NCBI RefSeq assembly: GCF_035956715.1
Contig: NZ_CP108381.1
Coordinates: 3,690,001-3,754,000, forward strand
Reading direction: 5' to 3'
Source of the DNA: Nocardia sp. NBC_01329
Lineage (GTDB): Bacteria; Actinomycetota; Actinomycetes; Mycobacteriales; Mycobacteriaceae
Length of the DNA: 64,000 bases
The notes under the pieces were generated by a model. The model worked only from the letters and a program-made list of their open reading frames with translations. It was not told the DNA's origin and made no database searches. Shown here piece by piece: positions 1-8,374 of the stretch (positions within the stretch are counted from its first letter, which is position 1; each line of letters opens with the position of its first letter). Made by a program: the position numbers and the translations under genes.

Positions 1-568
1 CCGCTGGGGAACCGGCGAGCCATATCCGCCAGGGGCGGTCCGCTTCGACGCTCACACCGACGCGTGGTCCGAGAGCGATACGCGTCGCATCGACCGGGCC
101 GTCCAGTTCCAGCCGAATCGGGGAGTCTCGATCGAAGACATCGGTGCCGTAGTCGCTCAGACCGATACCGAGCGCACTACCCAGGTTTCCGGGTCCCTTG
201 GCCAGGTCGGAGTCGGTGCGCGCGCCGGGCCGGCGACTGCGGGCCGTGTCGATACCGGCGACGATCTCCGCCGCCCGGAGCAGCACGCCGCCGGCTATAC
301 CGTCGGGTCCGCTGATGATGTTCACACAGGTGTGCATGCCGTAGCTGAAATAGCAGTAGAGCCTGCCCGGCGGACCGAACATCACCGCGCTGCGCGGGGT
401 GCGTCCGCGACCGGAATGCGCGGCCGGATCGTGCCAGGGGCCGGACGGATCGCCACCATAGGCCTCGACCTCGACGATGCGGGCGCCGACCGGACCCGAC
501 CACAACGTCGCACAGAGCAGACGCCGGGCGGCGGTCAGCGGATCGACAGCCAGTTCCTCAGCACTCAC
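1..568 (-). CDS. 3-methyladenine DNA glycosylase (Mpg/AAG family), 3' end cut by window
   Basis: Base-excision-repair glycosylase that removes alkylated purines such as 3-methyladenine. The GTG start at 568 is followed by a conserved Mpg/AAG order: RIVEVEAYGG carries the catalytic Glu, then HSGRGRTPRSAVMFGPPG and YFSYGMHTCVN in the DNA-intercalating core, then GPGNLGSALGI near the end. 189 codons are present; the family is about 195-210 aa, so only a short C-terminal piece is missing. No ATG fits; GTG is chosen because homology begins a few residues later. It faces away from the ABC operon at 736. Family call is firm, exact start less so. Confidence 0.85.
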   Translation of the reverse strand, partial: MSAEELAVDPLTAARRLLCATLWSGPVGARIVEVEAYGGDPSGPWHDPAAHSGRGRTPRSAVMFGPPGRLYCYFSYGMHTCVNIISGPDGIAGGVLLRAAEIVAGIDTARSRRPGARTDSDLAKGPGNLGSALGIGLSDYGTDVFDRDSPIRLELDGPVDATRIALGPRVGVSVEADRPWRIWLAGSPA

Positions 569-689
569 ACCTGGATTGTCGCAGCCGATATCGCGCACTC
601 GGCTCCGTGGTGTGGGTACTCCTGTCAGCGAAAGCGGGGTCGACAGGTCGATCCGACCGGGGCTTGCGGTGGATCCGTACCGGGCGAAT

Positions 690-709
690 AATTCACCCAA
701 GGATGAATT
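690..709. promoter_or_regulatory. Imperfect 20-bp palindrome, candidate TetR operator
   Basis: Arms AATTCA (690-695) and TGAATT (704-709) are perfect inverted repeats, and the inner CC/GG also pair, leaving one mismatched pair plus the centre. A further TGAATT lies at 719-724. It sits just upstream of an ABC exporter operon whose last gene is a TetR regulator, the usual place and size for a TetR self-operator. Binding is inferred. Confidence 0.5.
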
Positions 710-735
710 CAACACCGGATGAATTGAGGCGGATC

Positions 736-1467
736 ATGTCCGAAGCCGGCGCGCAGGCCGCCGTCGAGGTGCGTAACCTCACCGTGCGCCGCGGTAAACG
801 GGAAGTGCTACACGATATTTCGCTGAGCATCCCGCGCGGATCGATCTCCGGGCTGCTCGGCCCGTCGGGCTGCGGCAAGACCACGCTCATGCGCAGCATC
901 GTCGGCACCCAACTGGTGGCTGCCGGAGAGATCACGGCGCTCGGTCTCCCGGTGGGAAGCGCGGTGTTGCGGCGGCGGATCGGCTACGTGACCCAGGCGC
1001 CGAGCATCTACGCCGATATCAGTGTCCGTGACAATGTCGCCTACTTCGCGGCACTCTCCGGCGGAAACCGGGACTCGGTCGAATCCGCGTTGAGTACGGT
1101 GGGTCTCCTGGATCACCAGTCGCAGCGCGGTGACCAGTTGTCCGGCGGGCAGCGGACCCGCGCCTCCCTGGCTTGCGCGCTGGTGGCCGGCCCGGAATTG
1201 CTCGTCCTCGACGAACCGACCGTCGGATTGGACCCTGTCCTGCGAGTGGAATTGTGGAGACAGTTCCGCGAATTGGCGGCCGGCGGTACGACCCTCCTTG
1301 TCTCGAGCCATGTGATGGACGAGGCCGAACACTGTGACCGGCTGCTTCTCCTGCGCGAGGGTGATCTGCTGGCCCAGCTGAGTCCCGACGAACTCCGCGA
1401 ACACACCGGAGAACAAAACCTGGAACAGGCGTTCCTCGCCCTCATCACGATGGGAGCCACAGCATGA
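736..1467 (+). CDS. ABC transporter ATP-binding protein (ABC-2 / DrrA-like exporter)
   Basis: Nucleotide-binding subunit of an ABC-2 exporter, 243 aa. Walker A GPSGCGKTT lies near residue 42, the signature LSGGQRTR near 135, Walker B LLVLDEPT near 156 and the switch His in SSHVMDE. Start ATG at 736 is preferred because a GAGG ribosome site lies 6 nt upstream; an in-frame ATG at 703 falls inside the operator palindrome. The stop overlaps the permease start (ATGA, 1464-1467), so the two are translationally coupled. The family exports drugs, lipids or peptides; the substrate cannot be read from sequence. Confidence 0.93.
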   Translation: MSEAGAQAAVEVRNLTVRRGKREVLHDISLSIPRGSISGLLGPSGCGKTTLMRSIVGTQLVAAGEITALGLPVGSAVLRRRIGYVTQAPSIYADISVRDNVAYFAALSGGNRDSVESALSTVGLLDHQSQRGDQLSGGQRTRASLACALVAGPELLVLDEPTVGLDPVLRVELWRQFRELAAGGTTLLVSSHVMDEAEHCDRLLLLREGDLLAQLSPDELREHTGEQNLEQAFLALITMGATA

Positions 1468-2303
1468 GCGACCAGCGCACGGAAGCGGCCGAGATCCCGG
1501 AAACCCACCGGAAGGAATCCATCGCGCCCGCCCCGATCGGGCCCCGGCCGGGCATGGCATATCTGGCGACGACCACGCGGATCCTGCGGCAACTGCGCAA
1601 CGACCGCCGGACGGTCGCGATGATCCTGGTGGTGCCGGCGCTGCTGATGACCCTGCTGTACTTCATCTATCAGGACGTACCTGCCACTCCCCCGCAGTCG
1701 GCGAGCCTGTTCGACCGGGTCGGGATCAGCATGCTCGGCATCCTGCCGTTCATCGTGATGTTTCTGATCACCGCGATCGCCATGCAGCGCGAACGCGTAT
1801 CGGGAACGCTGGAACGGCTGCTCACCACCCCGCTGAGCAAACTCGACCTGCTCGGCGGATACGGCAGCGCGTTCTCGCTCGCGGCCGCCGCCCAGGCAGC
1901 GGTGGCGTGCGCGGTGTCGTTCGGATTGCTGGGCCTGAAGGCGGCCGGAAATCCCGGATGGGTGGTGCTGATCGCGATGGTCGACGCGATATTGGGGGTC
2001 GCGCTGGGGCTGCTGTGCAGTGCGTTCGCCCGTACCGAGTTCCAGGCGGTGCAGTTCATGCCGCTGGTGGTGGCGCCGCAGATCTTCCTGTGCGGCTTAT
2101 TGGTGCCCCGCTCCCAGCTGCCCGGCTGGCTGGAGGTGATCAGCGATGTCATGCCGCTGAGCTACGCGGTCGACGCGCTTCACGAGGTCTCGGTGCATAC
2201 CGATCCCACCGGGCTGATGTGGCGTGATCTGGCGATCGTCGCGGGATTCGCCGTGGTGGCCCTGTGCCTGGCCGCCGCGACGCTACGCCGCCGGACCGCA
2301 TGA
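1464..2303 (+). CDS. ABC-2 type transporter permease
   Basis: Integral membrane partner of the preceding ATPase, 279 aa. After a hydrophilic N-terminus of about 45 residues there are roughly six hydrophobic segments: near 50-68, 90-110, 135-160, 170-190, 205-225 and 255-275. The MQRERVSGTLERLLTTPLSKLDLL stretch around residues 108-130 holds the R-E-R-GT-E-L motif typical of ABC-2 permeases just after the second membrane segment. It overlaps the ATPase by 4 bp and the TetR gene by 4 bp, giving a three-gene operon. Substrate unknown. Confidence 0.9.
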   Translation: MSDQRTEAAEIPETHRKESIAPAPIGPRPGMAYLATTTRILRQLRNDRRTVAMILVVPALLMTLLYFIYQDVPATPPQSASLFDRVGISMLGILPFIVMFLITAIAMQRERVSGTLERLLTTPLSKLDLLGGYGSAFSLAAAAQAAVACAVSFGLLGLKAAGNPGWVVLIAMVDAILGVALGLLCSAFARTEFQAVQFMPLVVAPQIFLCGLLVPRSQLPGWLEVISDVMPLSYAVDALHEVSVHTDPTGLMWRDLAIVAGFAVVALCLAAATLRRRTA

Positions 2304-2950
2304 GCGCGGCGGAATCGGCGGGGGTGCGCCCCGCACGCGCACGGGCGGGGCGGCGTCCCGGACAGTCCGGGACCCGGGAAACGATTCTCGCCGCAGCTCG
2401 GGAACGCTTCGCGAAGGCGGGATTCGACAAGACCTCCATCCGGGCAGTCGCGGCCGACGCCGAGGTGGATCCGGCGCTGGTGCACCACTACTTCGGCACC
2501 AAACAGCAACTGTTCGCGGCGGTGGTGGAGTTACCGGTGGATCCGGAGGTCGTGCTGCGCCGAGTCGACGCGGTACCACTGGATCGGCTCGGCGAAACCA
2601 TCGTCGCCGCGGTGGTCGGCCTGTGGGATTCCCCGGCGGGCACCGGCGCGGTGGCGCTGGTGCGCAGCATGGTCGCGAACGGAGACACGTCGCTGGCCAG
2701 GGAATTCCTGCTATCGGTGATATTGGAGCGGGTGCGGCAGCGGATCGCCACCGATACCGACGACGGCCGGCTCCGGGTGGCGCTGGCCGCCTCGCAGATG
2801 GCGGGCCTGGTGATCTCCCGCAAGATTCTGGACCTGCAACCGGTGAGCGGTCTGCCGCTGCCGCAGCTCGTCGCGGCCGTCGGGCCGACGGTCCAGCGGT
2901 ATCTCACCGGGGATCTGGATCAGGACTCGCCCGTCGCCGGGAAGCCCTGA
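2300..2950 (+). CDS. TetR/AcrR family regulator of the ABC exporter operon
   Basis: 216-aa one-component repressor. The N-terminal helix-turn-helix (RETILAAARERF through VHHYFGTKQQLF, about residues 25-70) is textbook TetR; the rest is a ligand-binding helical domain with the C-terminal pattern (RIATDTDDGRLRVALAASQMAGLVISR) seen in TetR_C regulators of actinobacterial ABC-2 exporters. Start ATG at 2300 overlaps the permease stop as ATGA; an in-frame GTG/ATG further upstream would overlap the permease by 40 bp and lacks homology. Likely autoregulates through the palindrome at 690-709. Confidence 0.9.
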   Translation: MSAAESAGVRPARARAGRRPGQSGTRETILAAARERFAKAGFDKTSIRAVAADAEVDPALVHHYFGTKQQLFAAVVELPVDPEVVLRRVDAVPLDRLGETIVAAVVGLWDSPAGTGAVALVRSMVANGDTSLAREFLLSVILERVRQRIATDTDDGRLRVALAASQMAGLVISRKILDLQPVSGLPLPQLVAAVGPTVQRYLTGDLDQDSPVAGKP

Positions 2951-2960
2951 CCCGGTGGTG

Positions 2961-3191
2961 TCATTCGCCGAACTGGCGGGCGAAATCAGCGTGCTCGGCA
3001 TCGTCGACACCGCGCGCCTCATCGGCGAGCAATACCGGAATACCGCTGTCGATGGGATAGGCCACCCGAAGCCTCGGGTTGTACAGCAGATCCGCACCGT
3101 CGGCGGCACACACCAGGTGCAGCCGGCCTTTGTCCTGCGGGCACGCCAGCAGACTCAGCAGGGTGGGGTCCAGAATGGTTTCCTCCGACAT
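2961..3191 (-). CDS. Trm112-like zinc-ribbon-type protein (UPF0434)
   Basis: Small 76-aa protein starting MSEETILDP. It has the Trm112/UPF0434 order: LLSLLACPQDKGRL, then LLYNPRLRVAYPIDSGIPVLLADEAR. Bacterial members are short, of uncertain role, and relatives act as activators of methyltransferases. An in-frame TTG at 3200 would overlap the preceding gtrA-like stop; ATG 3191 is preferred. It is the last gene of a minus-strand run with the GtrA and YfhO-like genes. Only one Cys of the usual zinc set (LLACPQ) is retained. Confidence 0.85.
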   Translation of the reverse strand: MSEETILDPTLLSLLACPQDKGRLHLVCAADGADLLYNPRLRVAYPIDSGIPVLLADEARGVDDAEHADFARQFGE

Positions 3192-3196
3192 GGGCT

Positions 3197-3667
3197 TCAA
3201 CCTACCGGTCGGCGGAACGAGATATATCGGTGGCCGAAATAGCTACCGACCGCGACCGCGCCCATCACCACAACGGCAGCGGGAGCTCGCGGGAAACCGA
3301 GCACGGTGACGGCGAGTTCGAGCAGTAGCGCATTGGCGACGAGTCCGCCGCTGTTGACAGCAAGGAAGCCCACGAAATCGCGGAGGACCCGGCCGCGAAC
3401 CCGGAACACGAGCCGACGGTGCAGGACGAAGGCGATCCCGACCCCCGTGGTGTACGCGGCCGCCACCGCCACCGATGGCGGTACCGACACCCCGAGGACC
3501 CACATCCAGCCGACGGTCAGACCGATCCCCATCGCCGTATTGACAGCGCCCACGACGGCGAAAGCGAGCTCCTGCCGGCGGACCAGCCGCAGCAGCGGGC
3601 CGGGATCGGCGGGTTCTTCCGAAGTGGTCGCGCAGGGGGCGGCCGGTTGTCCGGCGGAATCGGTCAC
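3197..3667 (-). CDS. GtrA family polytopic membrane protein
   Basis: 156 aa with four hydrophobic segments (about residues 35-58, 65-83, 97-117, 125-143) and the GtrA signatures ELAFAVVGAVNT, AYTTGVGIAFVLHRRLVFR and GSYFGHRYISFR at the C-terminus. GtrA proteins flip polyprenyl-phosphate-linked sugars or act with a GtrB-type GT2 enzyme in surface glycosylation. The start overlaps the stop of the 746-aa membrane protein by 4 bp, so both are co-translated; a GT2 of the GtrB type is encoded divergently at 6071. Confidence 0.9.
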   Translation of the reverse strand: MTDSAGQPAAPCATTSEEPADPGPLLRLVRRQELAFAVVGAVNTAMGIGLTVGWMWVLGVSVPPSVAVAAAYTTGVGIAFVLHRRLVFRVRGRVLRDFVGFLAVNSGGLVANALLLELAVTVLGFPRAPAAVVVMGAVAVGSYFGHRYISFRRPVG

Positions 3668-5904
3668 GAGCGCGCGACCACCAGACCGGGTTCACCGGCG
3701 ACCGGTTCGGCGGGTAGAGGTACCGGCGGCGCTGCTCGGCGCCGGCAGCCGCGCCGGTGCTCGACTTCCAGGATCGCGAGGCCGAACAAGCCGGCTGCCG
3801 CGAGTGCGGCGCCGATCTTCCAGCCGGGCGGCCGCCAGGTGAGTTCGAGTTCGGCCGCGCGAGTGCCGGGCGGGATGTCCACCGCGACAAAGCTGTTCGC
3901 GACCACGTCGATCGGGATCTGCCGGCCGTCGAGGTGAGCCCGGTACCCCGGCCAGCCCAGCCTGGCGAAAACGATCCGGCCGCCGCCGGGTGAATCGACC
4001 CGGACCCGGCTGGTGGTATCGGATTCGGCAGGCGCGGCGACAGTGACCCCGGCGGTGTGGGCAACACGGCCGGTACGGCCGGATACCGGGCCGGACTCAC
4101 GTTCGAGGACCGCTATGTACCGCTCGTGACCCGGGTAGTCGACCCATTTCCAGCCCGGCGGCGCAGGCTGCTCGCGGGCCGCGGGAAACAGCGCGTTCTG
4201 CAGTACCACGCGGTCGATCCGCATCAGATCCACCAGCGGGCGTCCGGTCTCGGGTTCGGACGTGAAGGCTCGCCGGTAGGCATCGGGGCAGACGCTGGCA
4301 TCCCAGCGCATGCACAGCAGATGACCGAAGTAGAAATGGCCGTTGGGGGTGTAGCCACCCACATAGTCGGCTTCCAGGTTCTTGGCGTAGTTACCGAAGG
4401 CCAGTGAACCGTAGGCGCCGGCGAGTGTGCGTTCGGCGGGGGCGATCAGTGCCCGGTCGCCCAGTTGTAGCGTGGTCCCGGGAAAATCGGGGAAGACGGC
4501 TTTCATCTCCGACCGTTTCGTCGGCAGATTCCAGCTCATCGGTGTAGGTTGCGCCGCGTGTACCTGCAGGTAGGCGATCGGAGCGGCCGCGGCGAGCGTC
4601 AGCAGACAGGCTGCGGCACGACCGCGTGTCCTGCCCAGCCACACGACCACCGCGCCCAGCGCTCCGACCCCTACGGCCGCCGCGAGATGAGCGAGCACCG
4701 GCTCCGGGGCGGCCGCGGCGGAGCGCGCGAGCAGCAGCAGCACCAAGAGACCGGCCGCGAGACCGCGGCGCCGGCTCCCGGCGACCGTGCCGAATCGGCC
4801 GAGCAGTACACACACCAGCACCAACAACGCCAGCGCGACCATCGGCAGGACCCGGGCCGGCCAGCGTAGCGGACCCATGGTGCCGGGTCCGGCAGTCCAG
4901 AGCAGGGTCAGCACCGCGAACAGGGCGGGGCCGCTCATCTCCCGTGCCGCACCCGCGGCGCGCTTCCAGTCGATGAATGCCAGCGCCGGGACCAGAAACC
5001 AGGCGATATAGACCATCGGCAACGGCTGTACATATCCCCACCAGGACGTGAAGGCCGGCAGAGTGCTGGGCAGACTCGCGTTCAGCGATTCCGACCAGGG
5101 CACGGCCAGGAACTGGTCGTTGCGGATCTCCGACACGCCACGCCAGGTGACATCCGCGGTGAGCAGACTCGGCAGATAGGTGGCCAGCCCGGCGAGCGCG
5201 GCGCACCCGGCGACGACAGCGAGCCGGACCACCGGGGCCCACTGCCGCCGAAACACGAATTCGCCCACGAGAACGGTGGCGAACAGGACTCCCGCTTCGA
5301 CGGCGGGAAAAACGTATTGCACCGAGATCGTCAGATAGAGGAAGACGAAAACCGGGACAGGCCCGCCCCGCCCGCGGGCGTAGCGCACACCCGACGCCCA
5401 GGCATGCACGAGCCAGGCCGTCCCGGTGAACGCGGTCATCCAGCTCGCCGCGTCGAAGAACAGCAGAAATCCGCTACACGGAAACGCCACACCGGCCACC
5501 GCCGACCAGGCCGGGCGACCGCCGTACGCCAGGCAGACCCGGTAGACGCCGAGTCCGAGAACGATCGCGACCAGCAGTTTCACGACGGTCGCGTAGAGCG
5601 CGAGGTCGTCCACCGATACCGCGAGCAGATCGATCAGCAGCTGCGGCGGATTGAGCAGACCGGCTTCTTCGATCGCATAGTTGCCGGCCAGCCAGTGCTC
5701 CGGCACCAGGACCGGGAACCGCCCCTCCCGCAGGGCACGGCCCGTCATCACCCACAGCGGCGCATACTGGGCTTCGGTGTCATCGGTGTAGAAGTGCCGG
5801 GAGTTCGCCAGCAGGACAGCAAGATAGGCGGCGAGCACCCCCGCCGCGCACACCAGACCCCACCGCAACACTTCCCGCCGATTCTCGGTTCGACCATCCG
5901 CCAC
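3664..5904 (-). CDS. YfhO-like / GT-C type polytopic membrane protein
   Basis: 746 aa, with about a dozen hydrophobic segments from residue 12 to about 445, then a soluble extracytoplasmic domain (about 450-690) and one last membrane segment near 700-720. The early TDDTEAQYAPLWV block, followed by a loop with EHWLAGNYAIEE and LLNPPQLL, resembles the first periplasmic loop of YfhO/DUF6541 membrane glycosyltransferases. Such proteins use lipid-linked sugars to glycosylate wall polymers. It is coupled to gtrA (ATGA) and lies opposite a GT2 and a sugar aminotransferase, which supports a surface-glycan role. Substrate and exact family are inferred. Confidence 0.75.
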   Translation of the reverse strand: MADGRTENRREVLRWGLVCAAGVLAAYLAVLLANSRHFYTDDTEAQYAPLWVMTGRALREGRFPVLVPEHWLAGNYAIEEAGLLNPPQLLIDLLAVSVDDLALYATVVKLLVAIVLGLGVYRVCLAYGGRPAWSAVAGVAFPCSGFLLFFDAASWMTAFTGTAWLVHAWASGVRYARGRGGPVPVFVFLYLTISVQYVFPAVEAGVLFATVLVGEFVFRRQWAPVVRLAVVAGCAALAGLATYLPSLLTADVTWRGVSEIRNDQFLAVPWSESLNASLPSTLPAFTSWWGYVQPLPMVYIAWFLVPALAFIDWKRAAGAAREMSGPALFAVLTLLWTAGPGTMGPLRWPARVLPMVALALLVLVCVLLGRFGTVAGSRRRGLAAGLLVLLLLARSAAAAPEPVLAHLAAAVGVGALGAVVVWLGRTRGRAAACLLTLAAAAPIAYLQVHAAQPTPMSWNLPTKRSEMKAVFPDFPGTTLQLGDRALIAPAERTLAGAYGSLAFGNYAKNLEADYVGGYTPNGHFYFGHLLCMRWDASVCPDAYRRAFTSEPETGRPLVDLMRIDRVVLQNALFPAAREQPAPPGWKWVDYPGHERYIAVLERESGPVSGRTGRVAHTAGVTVAAPAESDTTSRVRVDSPGGGRIVFARLGWPGYRAHLDGRQIPIDVVANSFVAVDIPPGTRAAELELTWRPPGWKIGAALAAAGLFGLAILEVEHRRGCRRRAAPPVPLPAEPVAGEPGLVVARS

Positions 5905-6070
5905 GGGTCCCAGACCCTACCTCCCGCATCGGGTTCCGCGGCCGCAACGACGCGCATCCGGATCTGCCCGCGCGGCACCCGGTATGCCTGCTAGAGTTCA
6001 CATTTCTCGGGCTCACCAGCGTCATCGAGACCCGGCACGCGTTATCCACCGTCGAAAGTCGATCTCGCCA

Positions 6071-7222
6071 ATGCCGTTTTCTCCCAGGTTCGCCTCCACT
6101 CCGGTCACCGACCGGGCCCCGGTCGGCCCGCTCTACCCGGCGCACGCTCCGTCCGTCCCGTGGCCGGAGTCGACAGGCCCGGTCATCGAGCTGGAATCCG
6201 ATTCGCCCGAAGTGTGCGGTATTTCGGTGGTTGTCCCGGTGTACCGCGGCGAACAGACCGTTGCCGCTCTGGTGCGCGAATTGCACACACTCACCGCGGC
6301 GACGACACCCGGCGGGATCGGGTTCCGCGTCGAGGAGATCGTGCTGGTCCACGACCACGGCCCCGATCGGTCCGATATCGTGCTGCAACGGCTGGCCCGC
6401 GAATACGGGCGGGTCCGGGTGATCTGGCTGAGCCGCAACTACGGACAGGACGCCGCCACGATCGCCGGCATGGCCGCAGCCCGCGGTCGCTGGATCGTCA
6501 CCATGGACGAGGACGGCCAGCACGATCCGGGTTGTATCGCGGCGTTCCTCGACGCCGCCTATCGCGAACGCGCCGATCTGGTCTACTCCCGACCCACCAA
6601 CACCCGCCCGCACGGCCCCCTGCGCAACCTCACCTCGCGCGGCGCGAAAACGGTGCTGGCCACCCTGTTCGCCTTCCCTGCCTCGACCCGGTTCGAGAGT
6701 TTCCGGCTCATCCGCGGCGATATCGGACGCCACCTGGCCGAGGTCGCCGGTAACGGCGCCTATCTCGATGTCGCGCTGACGTGGGTCGTAGGCCGGACCG
6801 CCACGGTTCCGGTGCTGCTTCGGGCCGAGGGGCGGGAGGAATCCGGTTACAACTACCGGCGGCTCTTCTCCCTGTTCTGGAAGATGGTGCTGTGCACCGG
6901 GACCCGCGGGCTGCGGGTGGTGAGCCTGCTCGGAGTGACACTCGCGCTTGCCGGGGCGGTCCTGGCCGGCGCGATCGTCTACACGGCACTGACCGGCGAC
7001 GACGGAGAGCCCGAAGGGTGGGCTTCGATCATCGTGGTACTGCTGCTGTGTTCGGGCGCGGTGCTGTTCTCGCTGGGTCTCATCGCGGAATACCTGGGGG
7101 TGGTGTTGCACATCCTGGTCGGCAAACCGCTGTACCTGACGGTGGAGTCACCGACCCCCCGGCCACCGGAAGAAGCCCGGGAACCGGCTGTGCGCAGACC
7201 CGCCGAGGCGGCGGCCGGGTGA
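6071..7222 (+). CDS. Glycosyltransferase family 2, GtrB / polyprenyl-phosphate sugar synthase type
   Basis: 383 aa if started at ATG 6071. The GT-A fold begins at CGISVVVPVYRGEQT (about residue 51); the nucleotide/metal site is VTMDEDGQHDPG (about 145), preceded by WLSRNYGQDAATIAGM. The C-terminus carries two membrane helices (about residues 285-310 and 320-345), as in GtrB and DPM1-like polyprenyl-phosphate glycosyltransferases that load a sugar on undecaprenyl phosphate. No convincing ribosome site helps the start; the first 45 residues look unconserved, so the true start may be later. The aminotransferase gene overlaps it by 4 bp. Confidence 0.87.
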   Translation: MPFSPRFASTPVTDRAPVGPLYPAHAPSVPWPESTGPVIELESDSPEVCGISVVVPVYRGEQTVAALVRELHTLTAATTPGGIGFRVEEIVLVHDHGPDRSDIVLQRLAREYGRVRVIWLSRNYGQDAATIAGMAAARGRWIVTMDEDGQHDPGCIAAFLDAAYRERADLVYSRPTNTRPHGPLRNLTSRGAKTVLATLFAFPASTRFESFRLIRGDIGRHLAEVAGNGAYLDVALTWVVGRTATVPVLLRAEGREESGYNYRRLFSLFWKMVLCTGTRGLRVVSLLGVTLALAGAVLAGAIVYTALTGDDGEPEGWASIIVVLLLCSGAVLFSLGLIAEYLGVVLHILVGKPLYLTVESPTPRPPEEAREPAVRRPAEAAAG

Positions 7223-8355
7223 GCGGCCGGATCATCTTCAGCCGGCCCTACCGGTCGGCGGCCGAACTGGCGAATGTGACCGCCGTTCTCGATTCCGACC
7301 ACTGCCACGGTGACGGTCCGTTCACCGCCGCCGCGACAGCGAAACTCCGGGTGATCACCGGTGCGCGCCACGCACTGCTGACCACCTCGTGCACCCATGC
7401 GCTGGAGCTGGCCGCGCTGCTGCTGGAACTGGGACCGGGCGACGAGGTGATCGTGCCGAGCTTCGCGTTCACCTCCGCCGCTACCGCGTTCGCGGTTCAC
7501 GGCGCGACATGTGTATTCGTCGATATCGACAGCGCCACCGGCAATATCGACCCACAGGCCGCCGCGGCGGCGGTCACCGACCACACCAAGGCCATCGTGG
7601 TCATGCACTACGGCGGAGTCGCCGCCGATATGGCCGCCCTGCGGCAACTCACCGACCGGCACGGTCTGGCGCTCATCGAGGACAACGCCCACGGTCTGGG
7701 CGGGACGTGGCGGGGACGCGCACTCGGAACCCTGGGCACGCTGGGCACGCAGAGTTTCCACGACACCAAGAACGTGCACTGCGGAGAGGGCGGGGCCCTG
7801 CTGCTCTCCGACGACATCCTGATGGGCCGCGCGGAGATCATGCGCGAGAAGGGCACCGACCGCGCCCGGTTCCTGCGCGGCCAGGTAGACAAATACTCCT
7901 GGCAGGACATCGGGTCCAGTTATCTGCCCAGCGAGCTCAATGCCGCCGTACTCGACGCCCAGCTCGCCGAATTCCACACCATTCAGTGCGCCCGGCACCG
8001 GGTATGGCACACCTACGCGGCCGGGCTCGGCGCGTGGGCGGCCGACCACGGGGTGGCGCCGATGACGGTTCCACCGGACCGCCGGCACACCGCGCACCTG
8101 TTCTATCTGCGGATGCCCACCGAAGAGGCACGCGACGGTTTGATCCGGCATCTCGCCGACCGCGGGATCGTGGCACCGTTCCACTACGTACCACTCGATT
8201 CCAGCGCCGCCGGGCTGAAATACGGCCGGACACCGAATCCGTGCACCCGCAGCGCCCGGTTCGCGGCGACCATCGTCCGGTTACCACTGTGGCCCATGCT
8301 CACCCGCGATCAGCTCGACCGCGTGGTCGACGCCGTGAGCGCCTACCGGTGCTGA
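7219..8355 (+). CDS. DegT/DnrJ/EryC1/StrS aminotransferase, WecE-like
   Basis: 378-aa PLP enzyme that aminates a nucleotide-activated keto-sugar. The PLP lysine is K184 in SFHDTKNVHCGEGG; LLTTSCTHALELAALLL (phosphate binding), VPSFAFTSAATAF and LIEDNAHGLG (Asp contacting pyridine N) are in family order. The SFHDTKN version is that of dTDP-4-amino-4,6-dideoxygalactose transaminase (WecE/RffA). The GTG start at 7219 overlaps the GT2 stop (GTGA), so amino-sugar synthesis and lipid-linked transfer are coupled. The sugar itself is unknown, since no dTDP-sugar synthesis genes are in the window. Confidence 0.9.
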   Translation: MSGRIIFSRPYRSAAELANVTAVLDSDHCHGDGPFTAAATAKLRVITGARHALLTTSCTHALELAALLLELGPGDEVIVPSFAFTSAATAFAVHGATCVFVDIDSATGNIDPQAAAAAVTDHTKAIVVMHYGGVAADMAALRQLTDRHGLALIEDNAHGLGGTWRGRALGTLGTLGTQSFHDTKNVHCGEGGALLLSDDILMGRAEIMREKGTDRARFLRGQVDKYSWQDIGSSYLPSELNAAVLDAQLAEFHTIQCARHRVWHTYAAGLGAWAADHGVAPMTVPPDRRHTAHLFYLRMPTEEARDGLIRHLADRGIVAPFHYVPLDSSAAGLKYGRTPNPCTRSARFAATIVRLPLWPMLTRDQLDRVVDAVSAYRC

Positions 8356-8374
8356 ACCGGGCCCGGACGACCGG

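Noticed and set aside
2224..3060. 278-codon frame over the TetR gene in another frame
   Set aside because: Gly/Arg-rich out-of-frame reading of a clear TetR gene.
5780..7111. 443-codon open frame antisense to the GT2 gene
   Set aside because: Composition is that of an antisense frame in GC-rich DNA (many Gln/Asp/Gly/Arg), and it overlaps two real genes.
7726..7750. Short GGCACGCTG repeats in the aminotransferase gene
   Set aside because: They encode LGTLGTLGT, which fits the normal family sequence at this point; not a regulatory repeat.
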